A DNA stretch of 37,602 nt from an uncultured Anaerotruncus sp. (GTDB lineage Bacteria > Bacillota > Clostridia > Oscillospirales > Ruminococcaceae), in contig CAJFPF010000041.1 in NCBI GenBank assembly GCA_904398655.1, positions 1-37,602 on the forward strand, in the 5' to 3' direction. The notes under the pieces are model-generated. The model did no database searches, was not told where the DNA came from, and saw only the letters and a program-made list of their open reading frames with translations. Numbering within the stretch: the first letter of the stretch is position 1; every line of letters starts with the position of its first letter. The translations under genes were made by a program, and so were the position numbers. Of this stretch, positions 30,515-37,602 are shown one piece after another.

Positions 30515-31825
30515 ATGCAAGCCTATACCACCCAGATGGACGCCGCCCGCAAGGGGATCATCACCCCCCAGATGGAGGTCGTCGCCAAAAAAGAACGGAT
30601 GCCGGTGGACCAGCTGCGCCAGCTGGTGGCCGAGGGCAAGGTGGTCATCTGCGCCAACAAGCTCCACACCTGTCTGGACCCGGAGGGGATCGGCAGCATG
30701 CTGCGCACCAAGATCAATGTGAACCTGGGGGTCTCCCGGGACTGCAAGGACTACGATGTGGAGATGCAGAAGGTGATGGCCGCGGTGAACATGGGTGCGG
30801 AGGCCATTATGGACCTGTCCAGCCACGGGGACACCCAGCCCTTCCGCCAGAAGCTCACCCGGGAGTGCCCGGCCATCATCGGCACGGTGCCGGTGTATGA
30901 CAGCGTCATCCACTACCGCCGGGACCTGGCCACCCTCTCCGCCCAGGACTTCATCGATGTCGTCCGCCTGCACGCCCAGGACGGGGTGGATTTTGTCACC
31001 CTCCACTGCGGCATCACCCGGAAAACCATCGAACAGATCCGCCGCCACAAGCGCAAGATGAACATCGTCAGCCGGGGCGGCAGCCTGGTGTTCGCCTGGA
31101 TGAGCATGACCGGCCAGGAGAACCCCTTCTATGAGTACTACGACCAGATCCTGGACATCTGCGAGGAGTATGACGTGGCCATCTCCCTGGGGGACGCCTG
31201 CCGGCCGGGCTGCCTAGCCGACGCCACCGACGTCTGCCAGATTGAGGAGCTGGTGCGCCTGGGCGAGCTGACCAAGCGGGCCTGGGACCACAACGTCCAG
31301 GTGATGGTGGAGGGGCCGGGCCATGTGCCCCTGGACCAGGTGGCCGCCAATATGAAGGTGCAGCAGACCCTCTGCATGGGCGCCCCCTTCTATGTGCTGG
31401 GGCCGCTGGTCACCGACATCGCCCCCGGCTATGACCACATCACCGCCGCCATCGGCGGGGCGGTGGCGGCCATGAACGGGGCCGCCTTCCTCTGCTATGT
31501 GACCCCCGCCGAGCATCTGGCCCTGCCCAACCTGGAGGATGTGAAACAGGGGATCATCGCCTCCAAGATCGCGGCCCACGCGGCGGACATCGCCAAGGGG
31601 GTGCCCGGCGCCCGGGAACAGGACGACCGCATGTCCGACGCCCGCCGTGCCCTGGATTGGGACGCCCAGTACGCCTGCGCCCTGGACCCGGAGACCGCCA
31701 AGGCCATCCGTTCCAGCCGGATGCCGGAGGACGACCACAGCGACACCTGCAGCATGTGCGGCAAGTTCTGCGCCGTGCGCAGCATGAACAAAGCCCTGGC
31801 CGGGGAGTATATCGACATCCTTTGA
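30515..31825 (+). CDS. thiC: Phosphomethylpyrimidine synthase ThiC
   Basis: Radical-SAM enzyme of 436 residues that rearranges 5-aminoimidazole ribotide to hydroxymethylpyrimidine phosphate for thiamine synthesis. Start ATG 30515 with AAGGAGGAA eight bases upstream; the frame before it runs through the riboswitch and is not coding. Conserved: [64 protein letters not shown] and a C-terminal cluster motif [11 protein letters not shown]. That motif is Cys-x2-Cys-x3-Cys, one residue shorter than the textbook Cys-x2-Cys-x4-Cys (CGPKFC). It lacks the long N-terminal domain of E. coli ThiC, as do other clostridial forms. Its own riboswitch controls it; no other thi gene is in the window. Confidence 0.96.
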   Translation: MQAYTTQMDAARKGIITPQMEVVAKKERMPVDQLRQLVAEGKVVICANKLHTCLDPEGIGSMLRTKINVNLGVSRDCKDYDVEMQKVMAAVNMGAEAIMDLSSHGDTQPFRQKLTRECPAIIGTVPVYDSVIHYRRDLATLSAQDFIDVVRLHAQDGVDFVTLHCGITRKTIEQIRRHKRKMNIVSRGGSLVFAWMSMTGQENPFYEYYDQILDICEEYDVAISLGDACRPGCLADATDVCQIEELVRLGELTKRAWDHNVQVMVEGPGHVPLDQVAANMKVQQTLCMGAPFYVLGPLVTDIAPGYDHITAAIGGAVAAMNGAAFLCYVTPAEHLALPNLEDVKQGIIASKIAAHAADIAKGVPGAREQDDRMSDARRALDWDAQYACALDPETAKAIRSSRMPEDDHSDTCSMCGKFCAVRSMNKALAGEYIDIL

Positions 31826-31860
31826 GGATGGCATACCGCCCTATCGGGTTTTTCCAGCAG

Positions 31861-31906
31861 GAAGCTCCCGTCCGCCTTTCCAGAAGGCGGACGGGAGCTT
31901 CTTTTT
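31861..31906 (+). terminator. Terminator after thiC
   Basis: Perfect 18-bp arms (31861-31878 and 31884-31901) with loop TCCAG, followed by a run of T residues. Confidence 0.9.
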
Positions 31907-31975
31907 CAGCCGGGCGCCGCGGGGAAAACGGGGCGCCCCTTTTGGGGCAGGCGCGGGCTTTTTGGCAAACCACAC

Positions 31976-32001
31976 AAAAAAGCCCCCGATTGGGGGCTTT
32001 T
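31976..32001 (-). terminator. Terminator of the fatty-acid operon after acpP
   Basis: Minus-strand hairpin AAGCCCCC / GGGGGCTT with loop AATC, followed by a T-run. It lies ten bases beyond the acpP stop. Confidence 0.85.
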
Positions 32002-32010
32002 AGAGAGGGC

Positions 32011-32241
32011 TTATTCCTGTTTGCTCTCGATATAATGGACGATGTCGCCCACTGTTTTGATGTTCTCAATCTCCTCATCGGGGATCTCGCAGTCGAACTC
32101 CTCCTCCAGGGACATGACCAGGTCCACCACGTCCAGGGAATCCGCTCCCAAATCGTCGGTGATGCTGGCCTCCATGGTGACGGCATCCTCCTCCACATCC
32201 AGCTGGTCCATCAGGATTTCTCTAACTTTCTCAAATACCAT
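32011..32241 (-). CDS. acpP: Acyl carrier protein
   Basis: Acidic helical protein of 76 residues, the normal ACP size, which carries growing acyl chains on phosphopantetheine. The attachment serine is Ser35 in [12 protein letters not shown], followed by the recognition helix [21 protein letters not shown]. The start has AGGAGGAAA ten or so bases upstream. It follows accA by 49 bases on the same strand and ends the operon with a strong terminator. In many clostridia acpP lies near the front of this operon (after fabH), so a terminal position is a variation. Whether this copy is the only acpP of the genome cannot be seen. Confidence 0.95.
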   Translation of the reverse strand: MVFEKVREILMDQLDVEEDAVTMEASITDDLGADSLDVVDLVMSLEEEFDCEIPDEEIENIKTVGDIVHYIESKQE

Positions 32242-32290
32242 TTTGCTCTTTCCTCCTATGCTTCGATTGCATTGAGATCGTCATTTTTGA

Positions 32291-33112
32291 TTAGAGAGGA
32301 TTCACGCCTTTCTGCTCGGTGAACTCTCCAATCTTTCGAAATTTATCATACCTGTTTTGAAGCAGTTTGGCAATAGGGATTTCCATATATTTTTGAATTG
32401 TTTCCAACAGGTAGCTGTGCAGGGTGGCGGACATGGCCGCGTGATCGGTGTGGGCCCCCCCAGGCGGCTCCGGGAGGATCCGGTCGCAGATGCCGAACCC
32501 CTTCAAATCCTCGGCGGTGATCCGCAGCCGGTCAGCGGCCTCCCGCTCCCGGGAGGCGTCCTTCCAGAGGATGGAGGCGCAGCCCCGGGGGGAGATCACC
32601 GAATAGACGGCGTTCTCCAACATGGCCAGCTCATCGCAGACACCCAGCGCCAAGGCACCGCCGCTGCCGCCCTCTCCCAACACCACCGAAATGACGGGGG
32701 TGCGCAGCTCCATAAACTCCATCAGGCAGCGGGCGATGGCCTCGCCCTGGCCCCGCTCCTCGGCCCCCATGGTGGCATCCGCGCCAGGGGTATCGATGAA
32801 GCAGATCACCGGGCGGTGGAACTTTTCCGCCTGGTGGGCGAGCCGCAGGGCTTTGCGGTATCCCTCCGGGCGGGGCATGGCGAAGTTGCAGGCCTGGTTC
32901 TCCTTCAGGTTCCGGCCCTTCACCTGGCTGATCACCGTCACCGGGATCCCCCCCAGGGTGCCGATCCCTCCCAGGATGGCCCCGTCATCCCCGTAGAGCC
33001 GGTCGCCGTGCAGCTCCCAAAACTCCCCAAATACCGCCGGCAGGTAATCCCGGATGGTGGGGCGGTTCTTTTCCCGTACAATCTGCAGGCTATCCCATCC
33101 GCTCTTGGCCAT
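32291..33112 (-). CDS. accA: Acetyl-CoA carboxylase carboxyltransferase alpha subunit
   Basis: Subunit of 273 residues that, with AccD, transfers the carboxyl group from biotin to acetyl-CoA, giving malonyl-CoA. The crotonase-type fold is shown by VISQVKGRNLKEN, MPRPEGYRKALRL, VICFIDTPGADATMGAEERGQ and the oxyanion/CoA segment VVLGEGGSGGALALGVCDEL. ISPRGCASILWKD and the C-terminal helix follow. The start at 33112 has AAAGGAGGG six bases upstream and overlaps accD by 23 bases. It lacks about 45 N-terminal residues of E. coli AccA (a helical extension), which is common in operon-encoded clostridial AccA proteins; the core starts normally at WDSLQIVREKNRPT. Confidence 0.94.
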   Translation of the reverse strand: MAKSGWDSLQIVREKNRPTIRDYLPAVFGEFWELHGDRLYGDDGAILGGIGTLGGIPVTVISQVKGRNLKENQACNFAMPRPEGYRKALRLAHQAEKFHRPVICFIDTPGADATMGAEERGQGEAIARCLMEFMELRTPVISVVLGEGGSGGALALGVCDELAMLENAVYSVISPRGCASILWKDASREREAADRLRITAEDLKGFGICDRILPEPPGGAHTDHAAMSATLHSYLLETIQKYMEIPIAKLLQNRYDKFRKIGEFTEQKGVNPL

Positions 33113-33992
33113 CCTGGCTCCCTCCTTTCCCCTGGTGCAGGCGCAGCAGCTGGGCAATCGTCCGGCGCAGCTCCCCCCGCTCCACAATCATATCCACAAA
33201 CCCGTGGCTCAGGGCGAACTCCGCCGACTGGAAATCCTCTGGCAGCCGCTGGCGGATGGTCCCCTCGATCACCCGCCGGCCGGCAAATCCCACCACCGCC
33301 TTGGGCTCCGCCAGGATGATGTCCCCCAAGGAGGCAAAGCTGGCGGTGACCCCGCCGGTGGTGGGGTCGGTGATGACGGTGATGTACAAAAGCCCCTTGG
33401 CGCTGTGGCGGCCCACCGCGCCGGAGGTCTTGGCCATCTGGATCAGGGAGAGCATCCCCTCCTGCATCCGGGCGCCGCCGGAAGCGGTGAACAGCACCAC
33501 CGGCAGGCTCTGCTCGGTGGCCCGTTCAAACAGGCGGGTGATCTTCTCCCCCACCACCGAGCCCATGGAGGCCATCATGAACCGGGTGTCCATGACGCCG
33601 ATGCAGCAGGGGTTGCCCATGATGGTACACTCCCCGGTGAGCACCGCCTCCCGCAGGCCGGTTTTCCGCCGCAGCTGGTAGATCTTTTCCTGGTACCCCT
33701 CGAACTGGAGGGGGTCCAGGCTCTTCATATGTTTGTCGTATTCGATAAAAGTGAAGTTGTCCGCAATCTGGCTGATCCGCTCAGGGGCGGACAGCCGGGC
33801 ATGGTAGCCGCAGCTGGGGCAGACCTTCCCCGCCATCACGAACGCGTCCCGGAACTCCACCTTGCCGCACCGGGGGCATTTGAACATCAGGTTGTCTGGG
33901 ATGTTCAGCTTTCCCCGGCGGGTGACCGGCCGGTCCTCCCTCTTTTCATAGGAGGCTCTGAGCTTCACTTTGGAAAACAGATCCTCTAACAT
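33090..33992 (-). CDS. accD: Acetyl-CoA carboxylase carboxyltransferase beta subunit
   Basis: Partner of AccA, 300 residues, of normal length. The N-terminal zinc ribbon has CPRCGK and CPSCGYH (Cys39, 42, 58, 61), which binds nucleic acid and closes the active site in characterised forms. The carboxyltransferase core has YDKHMKSLDPLQFEGY, MDTRFMMASMGSVVGEKITR, LFTASGGARMQEGMLSLMQ-like (here LIQ) and VITDPTTGGVTASFASLGD with the carboxybiotin/CoA oxyanion glycines. The start ATG has GGGGAGGA five bases upstream. The gene lies between accC (43 bases) and accA (overlap), in the standard acc order for clostridia. Confidence 0.96.
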   Translation of the reverse strand: MLEDLFSKVKLRASYEKREDRPVTRRGKLNIPDNLMFKCPRCGKVEFRDAFVMAGKVCPSCGYHARLSAPERISQIADNFTFIEYDKHMKSLDPLQFEGYQEKIYQLRRKTGLREAVLTGECTIMGNPCCIGVMDTRFMMASMGSVVGEKITRLFERATEQSLPVVLFTASGGARMQEGMLSLIQMAKTSGAVGRHSAKGLLYITVITDPTTGGVTASFASLGDIILAEPKAVVGFAGRRVIEGTIRQRLPEDFQSAEFALSHGFVDMIVERGELRRTIAQLLRLHQGKGGSQDGQERMG

Positions 33993-34035
33993 GGTTATCC
34001 TCCCCTTTGCCGCGCTTTTGCGCGGGCCGCGCCGT

Positions 34036-35388
34036 TCAACCCTGCTCCATCAGGCGGTCCAAAAAGCCGATGTCATATTGGCCCGCCTCAAAGTCAGGGT
34101 TGTGGAGCAGCGAAAGCTGGAAATCGATGTTGGTGTCCACGCCCTCCACCAAAAATTCCGCCAGGGCCCAGCGCATCTTCATGATCGCCTCCCGGCGGGT
34201 GGGGGCATGGACAATGAGCTTCGCAATCATGGAGTCGTACCAGGGGGGGATGGTGTAGCCGGCATAGACCGCGCTGTCGATCCGCACCCCCGGGCCTCCG
34301 GGCATATACAGGGCCTTGATCGTCCCCGGGCAGGGCCGGAACCCCTGGGCTGGGTTCTCGGCGTTGATCCGGCACTCGATGGCGTGCCCCAGCATGTGGA
34401 TATCCTCCTGGCGCAGGGCCAGGGGCTTGCCCTGGGCCACGGCCAGCTGACTTTTCACAATGTCCACCCCGGTCACCAGCTCGGTGATGGGGTGTTCCAC
34501 CTGGATCCGGGTGTTCATCTCCATAAAGTAGAAGTTCCCGTCCTGGTCCACCAAAAACTCCACCGTACCGGCGTTGCAATAGCCGGCGGCCTCCACCGCC
34601 CTTTTGGCGGCTTCGCCCATCCGCTGGCGCAGATCCTCATTCATCACCGGCGCCGGGGAGGGGCACTCCTCGATGAGCTTCTGGTTGCGGCGCTGGACCG
34701 AGCAATCCCGCTCCCCCAGGTGGATCACATGGCCGTGTTCATCGGCCAGCACCTGGATCTCGATGTGCCGGGGGTTCACCAGCAGCTTCTCCAGATAGAG
34801 GTCCCCGTTGCCGAAGCAGGCCAGGGCCTCCTGGCTGGCGGTGGAAAAGGCGTTGTCCAGCTCCTCGGGGGTGCGGGCCACCCGGATGCCCCGGCCGCCG
34901 CCCCCGGCGCTGGCCTTCACCATCACCGGGAAGCCGATCTCCTGGGCGATCTGGCGGGCCTCCTCCAGGTCGGCCACCGCCCCCTGGCTGCCGGGGATCA
35001 CCGGGACCCCCGCCTGGCGCATGGTGGACTTGGCCCGGGCCTTGTTGCCCAAAAGCTCGATGGCCTCGGGGGAGGGCCCCACAAATTTGACGCCGCAGGT
35101 GGCGCACAGCCGGGCAAAATAGGCGTTTTCCGACAGGAAGCCAAACCCCGGATGCACCGCGTCCGCCCCCGTCTGTTCACAGGCGGCCAACACCGCGCTC
35201 ATATTCAAATAGCTGTCCTTGGAGGGGGCGGGCCCGATGCAGACGCACTCGTCGGCGATCTGGGCATGGAGGGCCGAACGGTCGGCCTCCGAACAGACAG
35301 CCACCGTGGCCAGCCCCATCTCCCGGCAGGCCCGGATGATCCGTACCGCGATTTCGCCGCGGTTGGCGATCAAAACTTTTGAAAACAT
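34036..35388 (-). CDS. accC: Biotin carboxylase subunit of acetyl-CoA carboxylase
   Basis: ATP-grasp enzyme of 450 residues that carboxylates biotin on AccB using bicarbonate and ATP. The full domain series is present: N-terminal MFSKVLIANRGEIAVRIIRA, VHPGFGFLSENAYFA, the ATP-grasp glycine-rich loop VMVKASAGGGGRGIRVA, then EHGHVIHLGERDCSVQRRNQK, EFLVDQDGNFYFMEMNTRIQVEHPITE with the Mg2+-binding Glu and Asn, and the C-terminal AECRINAE-type segment (IECRINAENP). Length and motifs are normal. It lies 46 bases after fabZ and 43 before accD. Its neighbourhood fixes its role as acetyl-CoA carboxylase over pyruvate or propionyl-CoA carboxylases. Confidence 0.96.
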   Translation of the reverse strand: MFSKVLIANRGEIAVRIIRACREMGLATVAVCSEADRSALHAQIADECVCIGPAPSKDSYLNMSAVLAACEQTGADAVHPGFGFLSENAYFARLCATCGVKFVGPSPEAIELLGNKARAKSTMRQAGVPVIPGSQGAVADLEEARQIAQEIGFPVMVKASAGGGGRGIRVARTPEELDNAFSTASQEALACFGNGDLYLEKLLVNPRHIEIQVLADEHGHVIHLGERDCSVQRRNQKLIEECPSPAPVMNEDLRQRMGEAAKRAVEAAGYCNAGTVEFLVDQDGNFYFMEMNTRIQVEHPITELVTGVDIVKSQLAVAQGKPLALRQEDIHMLGHAIECRINAENPAQGFRPCPGTIKALYMPGGPGVRIDSAVYAGYTIPPWYDSMIAKLIVHAPTRREAIMKMRWALAEFLVEGVDTNIDFQLSLLHNPDFEAGQYDIGFLDRLMEQG

Positions 35389-35434
35389 CTCTCTACCTCA
35401 CCTGTTGGGTTGGTTTTGCCCCCAAAGGGCCCCC

Positions 35435-35869
35435 TCACCGGTCGATGAGGGCAAAGGTGATCTCCGCCTGGGCGGCCCGCTGGCCCTCCACAGTGGCCAG
35501 TGCCTTGCCCACCCCAAAGCTGCCCCGCAGCTTGAGGAGCTCCACCTCCAAGCGCACCGTATCCCCCGGTACCACCGGCCGGCGGAACTTGGCCTTGTCA
35601 ATGCCGGCGAACACCGCCAGCCGGCCCCGGTTCTCCGGCAGGCAGAGGGCGCACACCGCCCCCGCCTGGGCCAGCATCTCAATGGTGAGCACCCCGGGGG
35701 TCATGGGGTGGCCGGGGAAATGCCCCTCAAACCAGAAGCACTCCGGCCCCACATATTTGGTGGCCACCACCCGCTTGCCCGGCTCCAGCTCTTCGATGGT
35801 GTCGATGAGCAAAAACGGGTCCCGGTGGGGGATGATCTGCTTGATCTGTTCCTGATTCATCAGCGGCAT
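35435..35869 (-). CDS. fabZ: 3-hydroxyacyl-ACP dehydratase FabZ
   Basis: Hot-dog-fold dehydratase of 144 residues removing water from 3-hydroxyacyl-ACP in the elongation cycle. The catalytic pair is in GHFPGHPMTPGVLTIEMLAQ: His54 and Glu64. The opening IKQIIPHRDPFLLIDTIEEL is typical. The ATG at 35869 is nine bases after AAAGGAGG; the next ATG (three codons on) is less well placed. It lies between accB (34 bases) and accC, the standard clostridial order accB-fabZ-accC. No fabA/fabN-like isomerase signature is apparent, but that distinction cannot be settled by eye. Confidence 0.95.
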   Translation of the reverse strand: MPLMNQEQIKQIIPHRDPFLLIDTIEELEPGKRVVATKYVGPECFWFEGHFPGHPMTPGVLTIEMLAQAGAVCALCLPENRGRLAVFAGIDKAKFRRPVVPGDTVRLEVELLKLRGSFGVGKALATVEGQRAAQAEITFALIDR

Positions 35870-35903
35870 AGCCGGCCGCCTCCTTTCTCTTTCCCGCAGC
35901 GGG

Positions 35904-36395
35904 TCATTCCAGGCGCAGCACCGGCTGGCCGTATTCCACCGGCTGGCCGTTCTCCACCAGGATCTCGGTCACCGTGCCGCTCTGGTCGGCGGGGATCTCG
36001 TTCATCACCTTCATGGACTCCACAATGAACACCGTCTGGCCCTTTTGGACCTTCTGGCCCACCGTCACATAGGGCTCCTTATCCGGGCCGCTGGCGGCGT
36101 AGAAGGTGCCCACCAGGGGGGATTTGATGTAGACCGCCGCAGTCTCGGCTTTGGCAGGCTCCTCCGGCTGGGGGGCGGGCGGTACGGGGGCCGCCTCGGC
36201 GGCAGGGGCGGCGGCTACCGCCACAGGAGCAGCCACCGGCACAGGGGCGGCCACAGGGACCACCGCCGGGGCGGAAACCTCGCCGCGGATCCGCAGTTTG
36301 ATCCCCTCGGCCTCATACAGCAGTTCCCCGATGTGGTTTTCCGCTACCGCCTCCATGAGGGAACGCATCTCTTCCACAGAAAATTCCTTGCCCAT
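35904..36395 (-). CDS. accB: Biotin carboxyl carrier protein of acetyl-CoA carboxylase
   Basis: Carrier of 163 residues moving carboxybiotin between AccC and AccA/AccD. The N-terminal helical region (about 1-38) is followed by a Pro/Ala/Val-rich flexible linker (about 41-80, typical of BCCP) and the biotinyl domain (about 88-163) with KSPLVGTFYAASGPDKEPYV. The biotin site is ESMKVMNEI with Lys129; the usual motif is EAMKM or EAMKL, so both the Ala-to-Ser and Met-to-Val changes are uncommon. The start at 36395 has GGAGGAG four or five bases upstream. It follows fabF by 13 bases and precedes fabZ. Confidence 0.95.
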   Translation of the reverse strand: MGKEFSVEEMRSLMEAVAENHIGELLYEAEGIKLRIRGEVSAPAVVPVAAPVPVAAPVAVAAAPAAEAAPVPPAPQPEEPAKAETAAVYIKSPLVGTFYAASGPDKEPYVTVGQKVQKGQTVFIVESMKVMNEIPADQSGTVTEILVENGQPVEYGQPVLRLE

Positions 36396-36408
36396 TTTGC
36401 TCCTCCTC

Positions 36409-37602
36409 TCAGCCTTCATACCGCTTGAGCAACAGGCAGGCGTTGTGCCCGCCAAATCCCAGCGCGTTGGAGAGGGCGTATTCCACCTGCACCCGGCGGG
36501 CCCCCTCGGTGATATAGTCCAGGTCGCATTCCTCGTCCGGCACCTTGTAGCCCAGGGTGGGGGGCAGGACGCCCTCCTGCAGGGCCAGGGCGCAGGCGAT
36601 TGCCTCCACGCCGCCGGCCGCCCCCAGCATATGGCCGGTCATCGACTTGGTGGAGGAGACCGGAAGCTTGTAGGCGTAGTCCCCAAACACCCGCTTGATG
36701 GCGGCGGTTTCGCACTTCTCGTTCAGGGGGGTGGAGGTCCCGTGGGCGTTCACATAGCCCACCTGCTCCGGGGCGATGCCCGCCTCCCGGATGGCCGCCG
36801 CCATGGCCGCGGCAGCGCCCGCGCCCTCCGGGTCGGGCCCGGTGATGTGGTAGGCGTCGTCGGTGGCGCCATAGCCCACCACCTCCGCCAAAATGCTGGC
36901 CCCCCGGGCCTTGGCGTGCTCATACTCCTCCAGCAGCAGAAGCCCCGCGCCCTCGCCCATGACAAACCCGCTGCGCTCCTTGTCAAACGGGATGGACAGC
37001 CGGTCGCAGTCGGTGGAGAAGGTGAGCGCCCCCATATTGGCGAAGCCGCCAAGGGCAAACTCGCAGATGGAGGCCTCGCTGCCGCCCACAATGCACAGAT
37101 CCAGGTAGCCGTCCTTGATCTTGCGGAACCCCTCGCCCACCGAGTGGGCGCCGGTGGCGCAGGCGGAGACCACCGCGAAGTTGTCCCCCTTAAAGCCGTA
37201 TTTGATGGCCAGCTGGCCGGCGGCCATGTTGGAGATCATCATGGGGATGGTGAACACCGAGAGGCGCTCCGGCCCCTTTTCAATATACTTCTCGTGCTCC
37301 GCCAGGGTGGTCATCAGACCGCCGATGCCGCTGGATACCAGAATCCCCACCCGATAGGGGTCCACCCCCTCCAGGCTGCCCGCCTTGGACATCAGCTCCT
37401 CGGCGGCGGCCATGGCAAACTGGGTATAGCGGTCCATCCGGCGGGCGTCCTTTTTGTTGAGTCCCATGGCCACCGGGTCCCAATCCTTGATCTCGGCGGC
37501 GCACTTGACCGGTATCCGGGCCGGATCAAAGGAGGTGATGGGGGAAAACCCATGGCGTCCCGCCTTCAAGCTGTCCCAGAACGCCTCCGTATTTAAGCCC
37601 AC
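36409..37602 (-). CDS. fabF: Beta-ketoacyl-ACP synthase II (fabF), 5' end cut by window edge
   Basis: Condensing enzyme that extends acyl-ACP with malonyl-ACP; 397 C-terminal residues are visible of about 410-415. The visible start is not a real start: the first codon is the Val of the usual TPVGLNTEAFW, so some 15 residues lie beyond the window. Catalytic residues are present: the nucleophile in VSACATGAHSVGEGF, the first His in NAHGTSTPLNEKCET, Lys and second His in STKSMTGHMLGAAGGVEAIA. The closing NALGFGGHNACLLLKRY has the Phe gate. It is the first gene visible in this operon, and fabH, fabK/fabD and fabG would be expected just upstream (beyond the window edge). Confidence 0.96.
   Translation of the reverse strand: MGLNTEAFWDSLKAGRHGFSPITSFDPARIPVKCAAEIKDWDPVAMGLNKKDARRMDRYTQFAMAAAEELMSKAGSLEGVDPYRVGILVSSGIGGLMTTLAEHEKYIEKGPERLSVFTIPMMISNMAAGQLAIKYGFKGDNFAVVSACATGAHSVGEGFRKIKDGYLDLCIVGGSEASICEFALGGFANMGALTFSTDCDRLSIPFDKERSGFVMGEGAGLLLLEEYEHAKARGASILAEVVGYGATDDAYHITGPDPEGAGAAAAMAAAIREAGIAPEQVGYVNAHGTSTPLNEKCETAAIKRVFGDYAYKLPVSSTKSMTGHMLGAAGGVEAIACALALQEGVLPPTLGYKVPDEECDLDYITEGARRVQVEYALSNALGFGGHNACLLLKRYEG

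Noticed and set aside
36409..37602. Treating the visible fabF frame as full length
   Set aside because: The first codon at the edge is the Val of the conserved TPVGLNTEAFW, so the true start lies outside the window.

Overview
The window looks like chromosomal DNA from a GC-rich member of the Clostridia, most likely an Oscillospiraceae gut anaerobe of the Flavonifractor / Pseudoflavonifractor / Lawsonibacter kind. This is inferred from several things. Shine-Dalgarno sites are strong (AAGGAGG type), and third codon positions are very GC-rich. The acc/fab fatty-acid operon is of clostridial type. YesM/YesN two-component genes, TRAP and YfcC carriers and a short ThiC behind a TPP riboswitch also fit. 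No rRNA, tRNA, CRISPR, phage or insertion-sequence genes are visible.

Layout. (1) 0.3-4.4 kb, minus: a translationally coupled operon of AraC-type response regulator, YesM-type histidine kinase and sugar-binding lipoprotein, with no transporter genes. (2) 4.5-9.2 kb, minus: a YczE-like membrane protein, then a catabolic set read as gamma-family PLP C-S lyase, M20 peptidase and YfcC permease. A LysR gene diverges from this set at 9.4 kb. (3) 10.5-14.1 kb, plus: CrcB fluoride channel, a small membrane protein, an AAC(6')-like acetyltransferase, an AEC transporter behind a palindromic operator, and a DUF401 membrane protein. (4) 14.2-22.7 kb: two DUF1904 paralogues with nearly identical promoters flank an XRE-cupin regulator. 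The second DUF1904 gene leads a plus-strand run of TRAP transporter (dctPQM), two-subunit aconitase X, fused Fe-S serine-dehydratase-like enzyme and RidA. (5) 22.8-28.1 kb, plus: a CNNM/CorC membrane protein, a small P-loop kinase with an apparent CTG start, a CoA-disulfide-reductase/rhodanese fusion, a C_GCAxxG_C_C protein and a GNAT. (6) 28.2-30.2 kb, minus: a coupled PfkB sugar kinase and ornithine-cyclodeaminase-family gene. (7) 30.3-31.8 kb, plus: TPP riboswitch and thiC. (8) 32.0-37.6 kb, minus: the fatty-acid initiation operon fabF-accB-fabZ-accC-accD-accA-acpP, with fabF cut by the window edge.

The best candidate for an undescribed system is region 4. It combines a carboxylate/amino-acid importer, an AcnX dehydratase, a tautomerase-like small protein with proline directly after the start Met, an enlarged Fe-S beta-hydroxy-amino-acid dehydratase and the imine hydrolase RidA. 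Together they suggest uptake and dehydration/deamination of a hydroxylated amino or imino acid. cis-3-Hydroxyproline is the precedent substrate for bacterial AcnX. An ornithine-cyclodeaminase homologue 5.5 kb downstream could supply the pyrroline-2-carboxylate reductase step. The substrate and the role of DUF1904 are inference.
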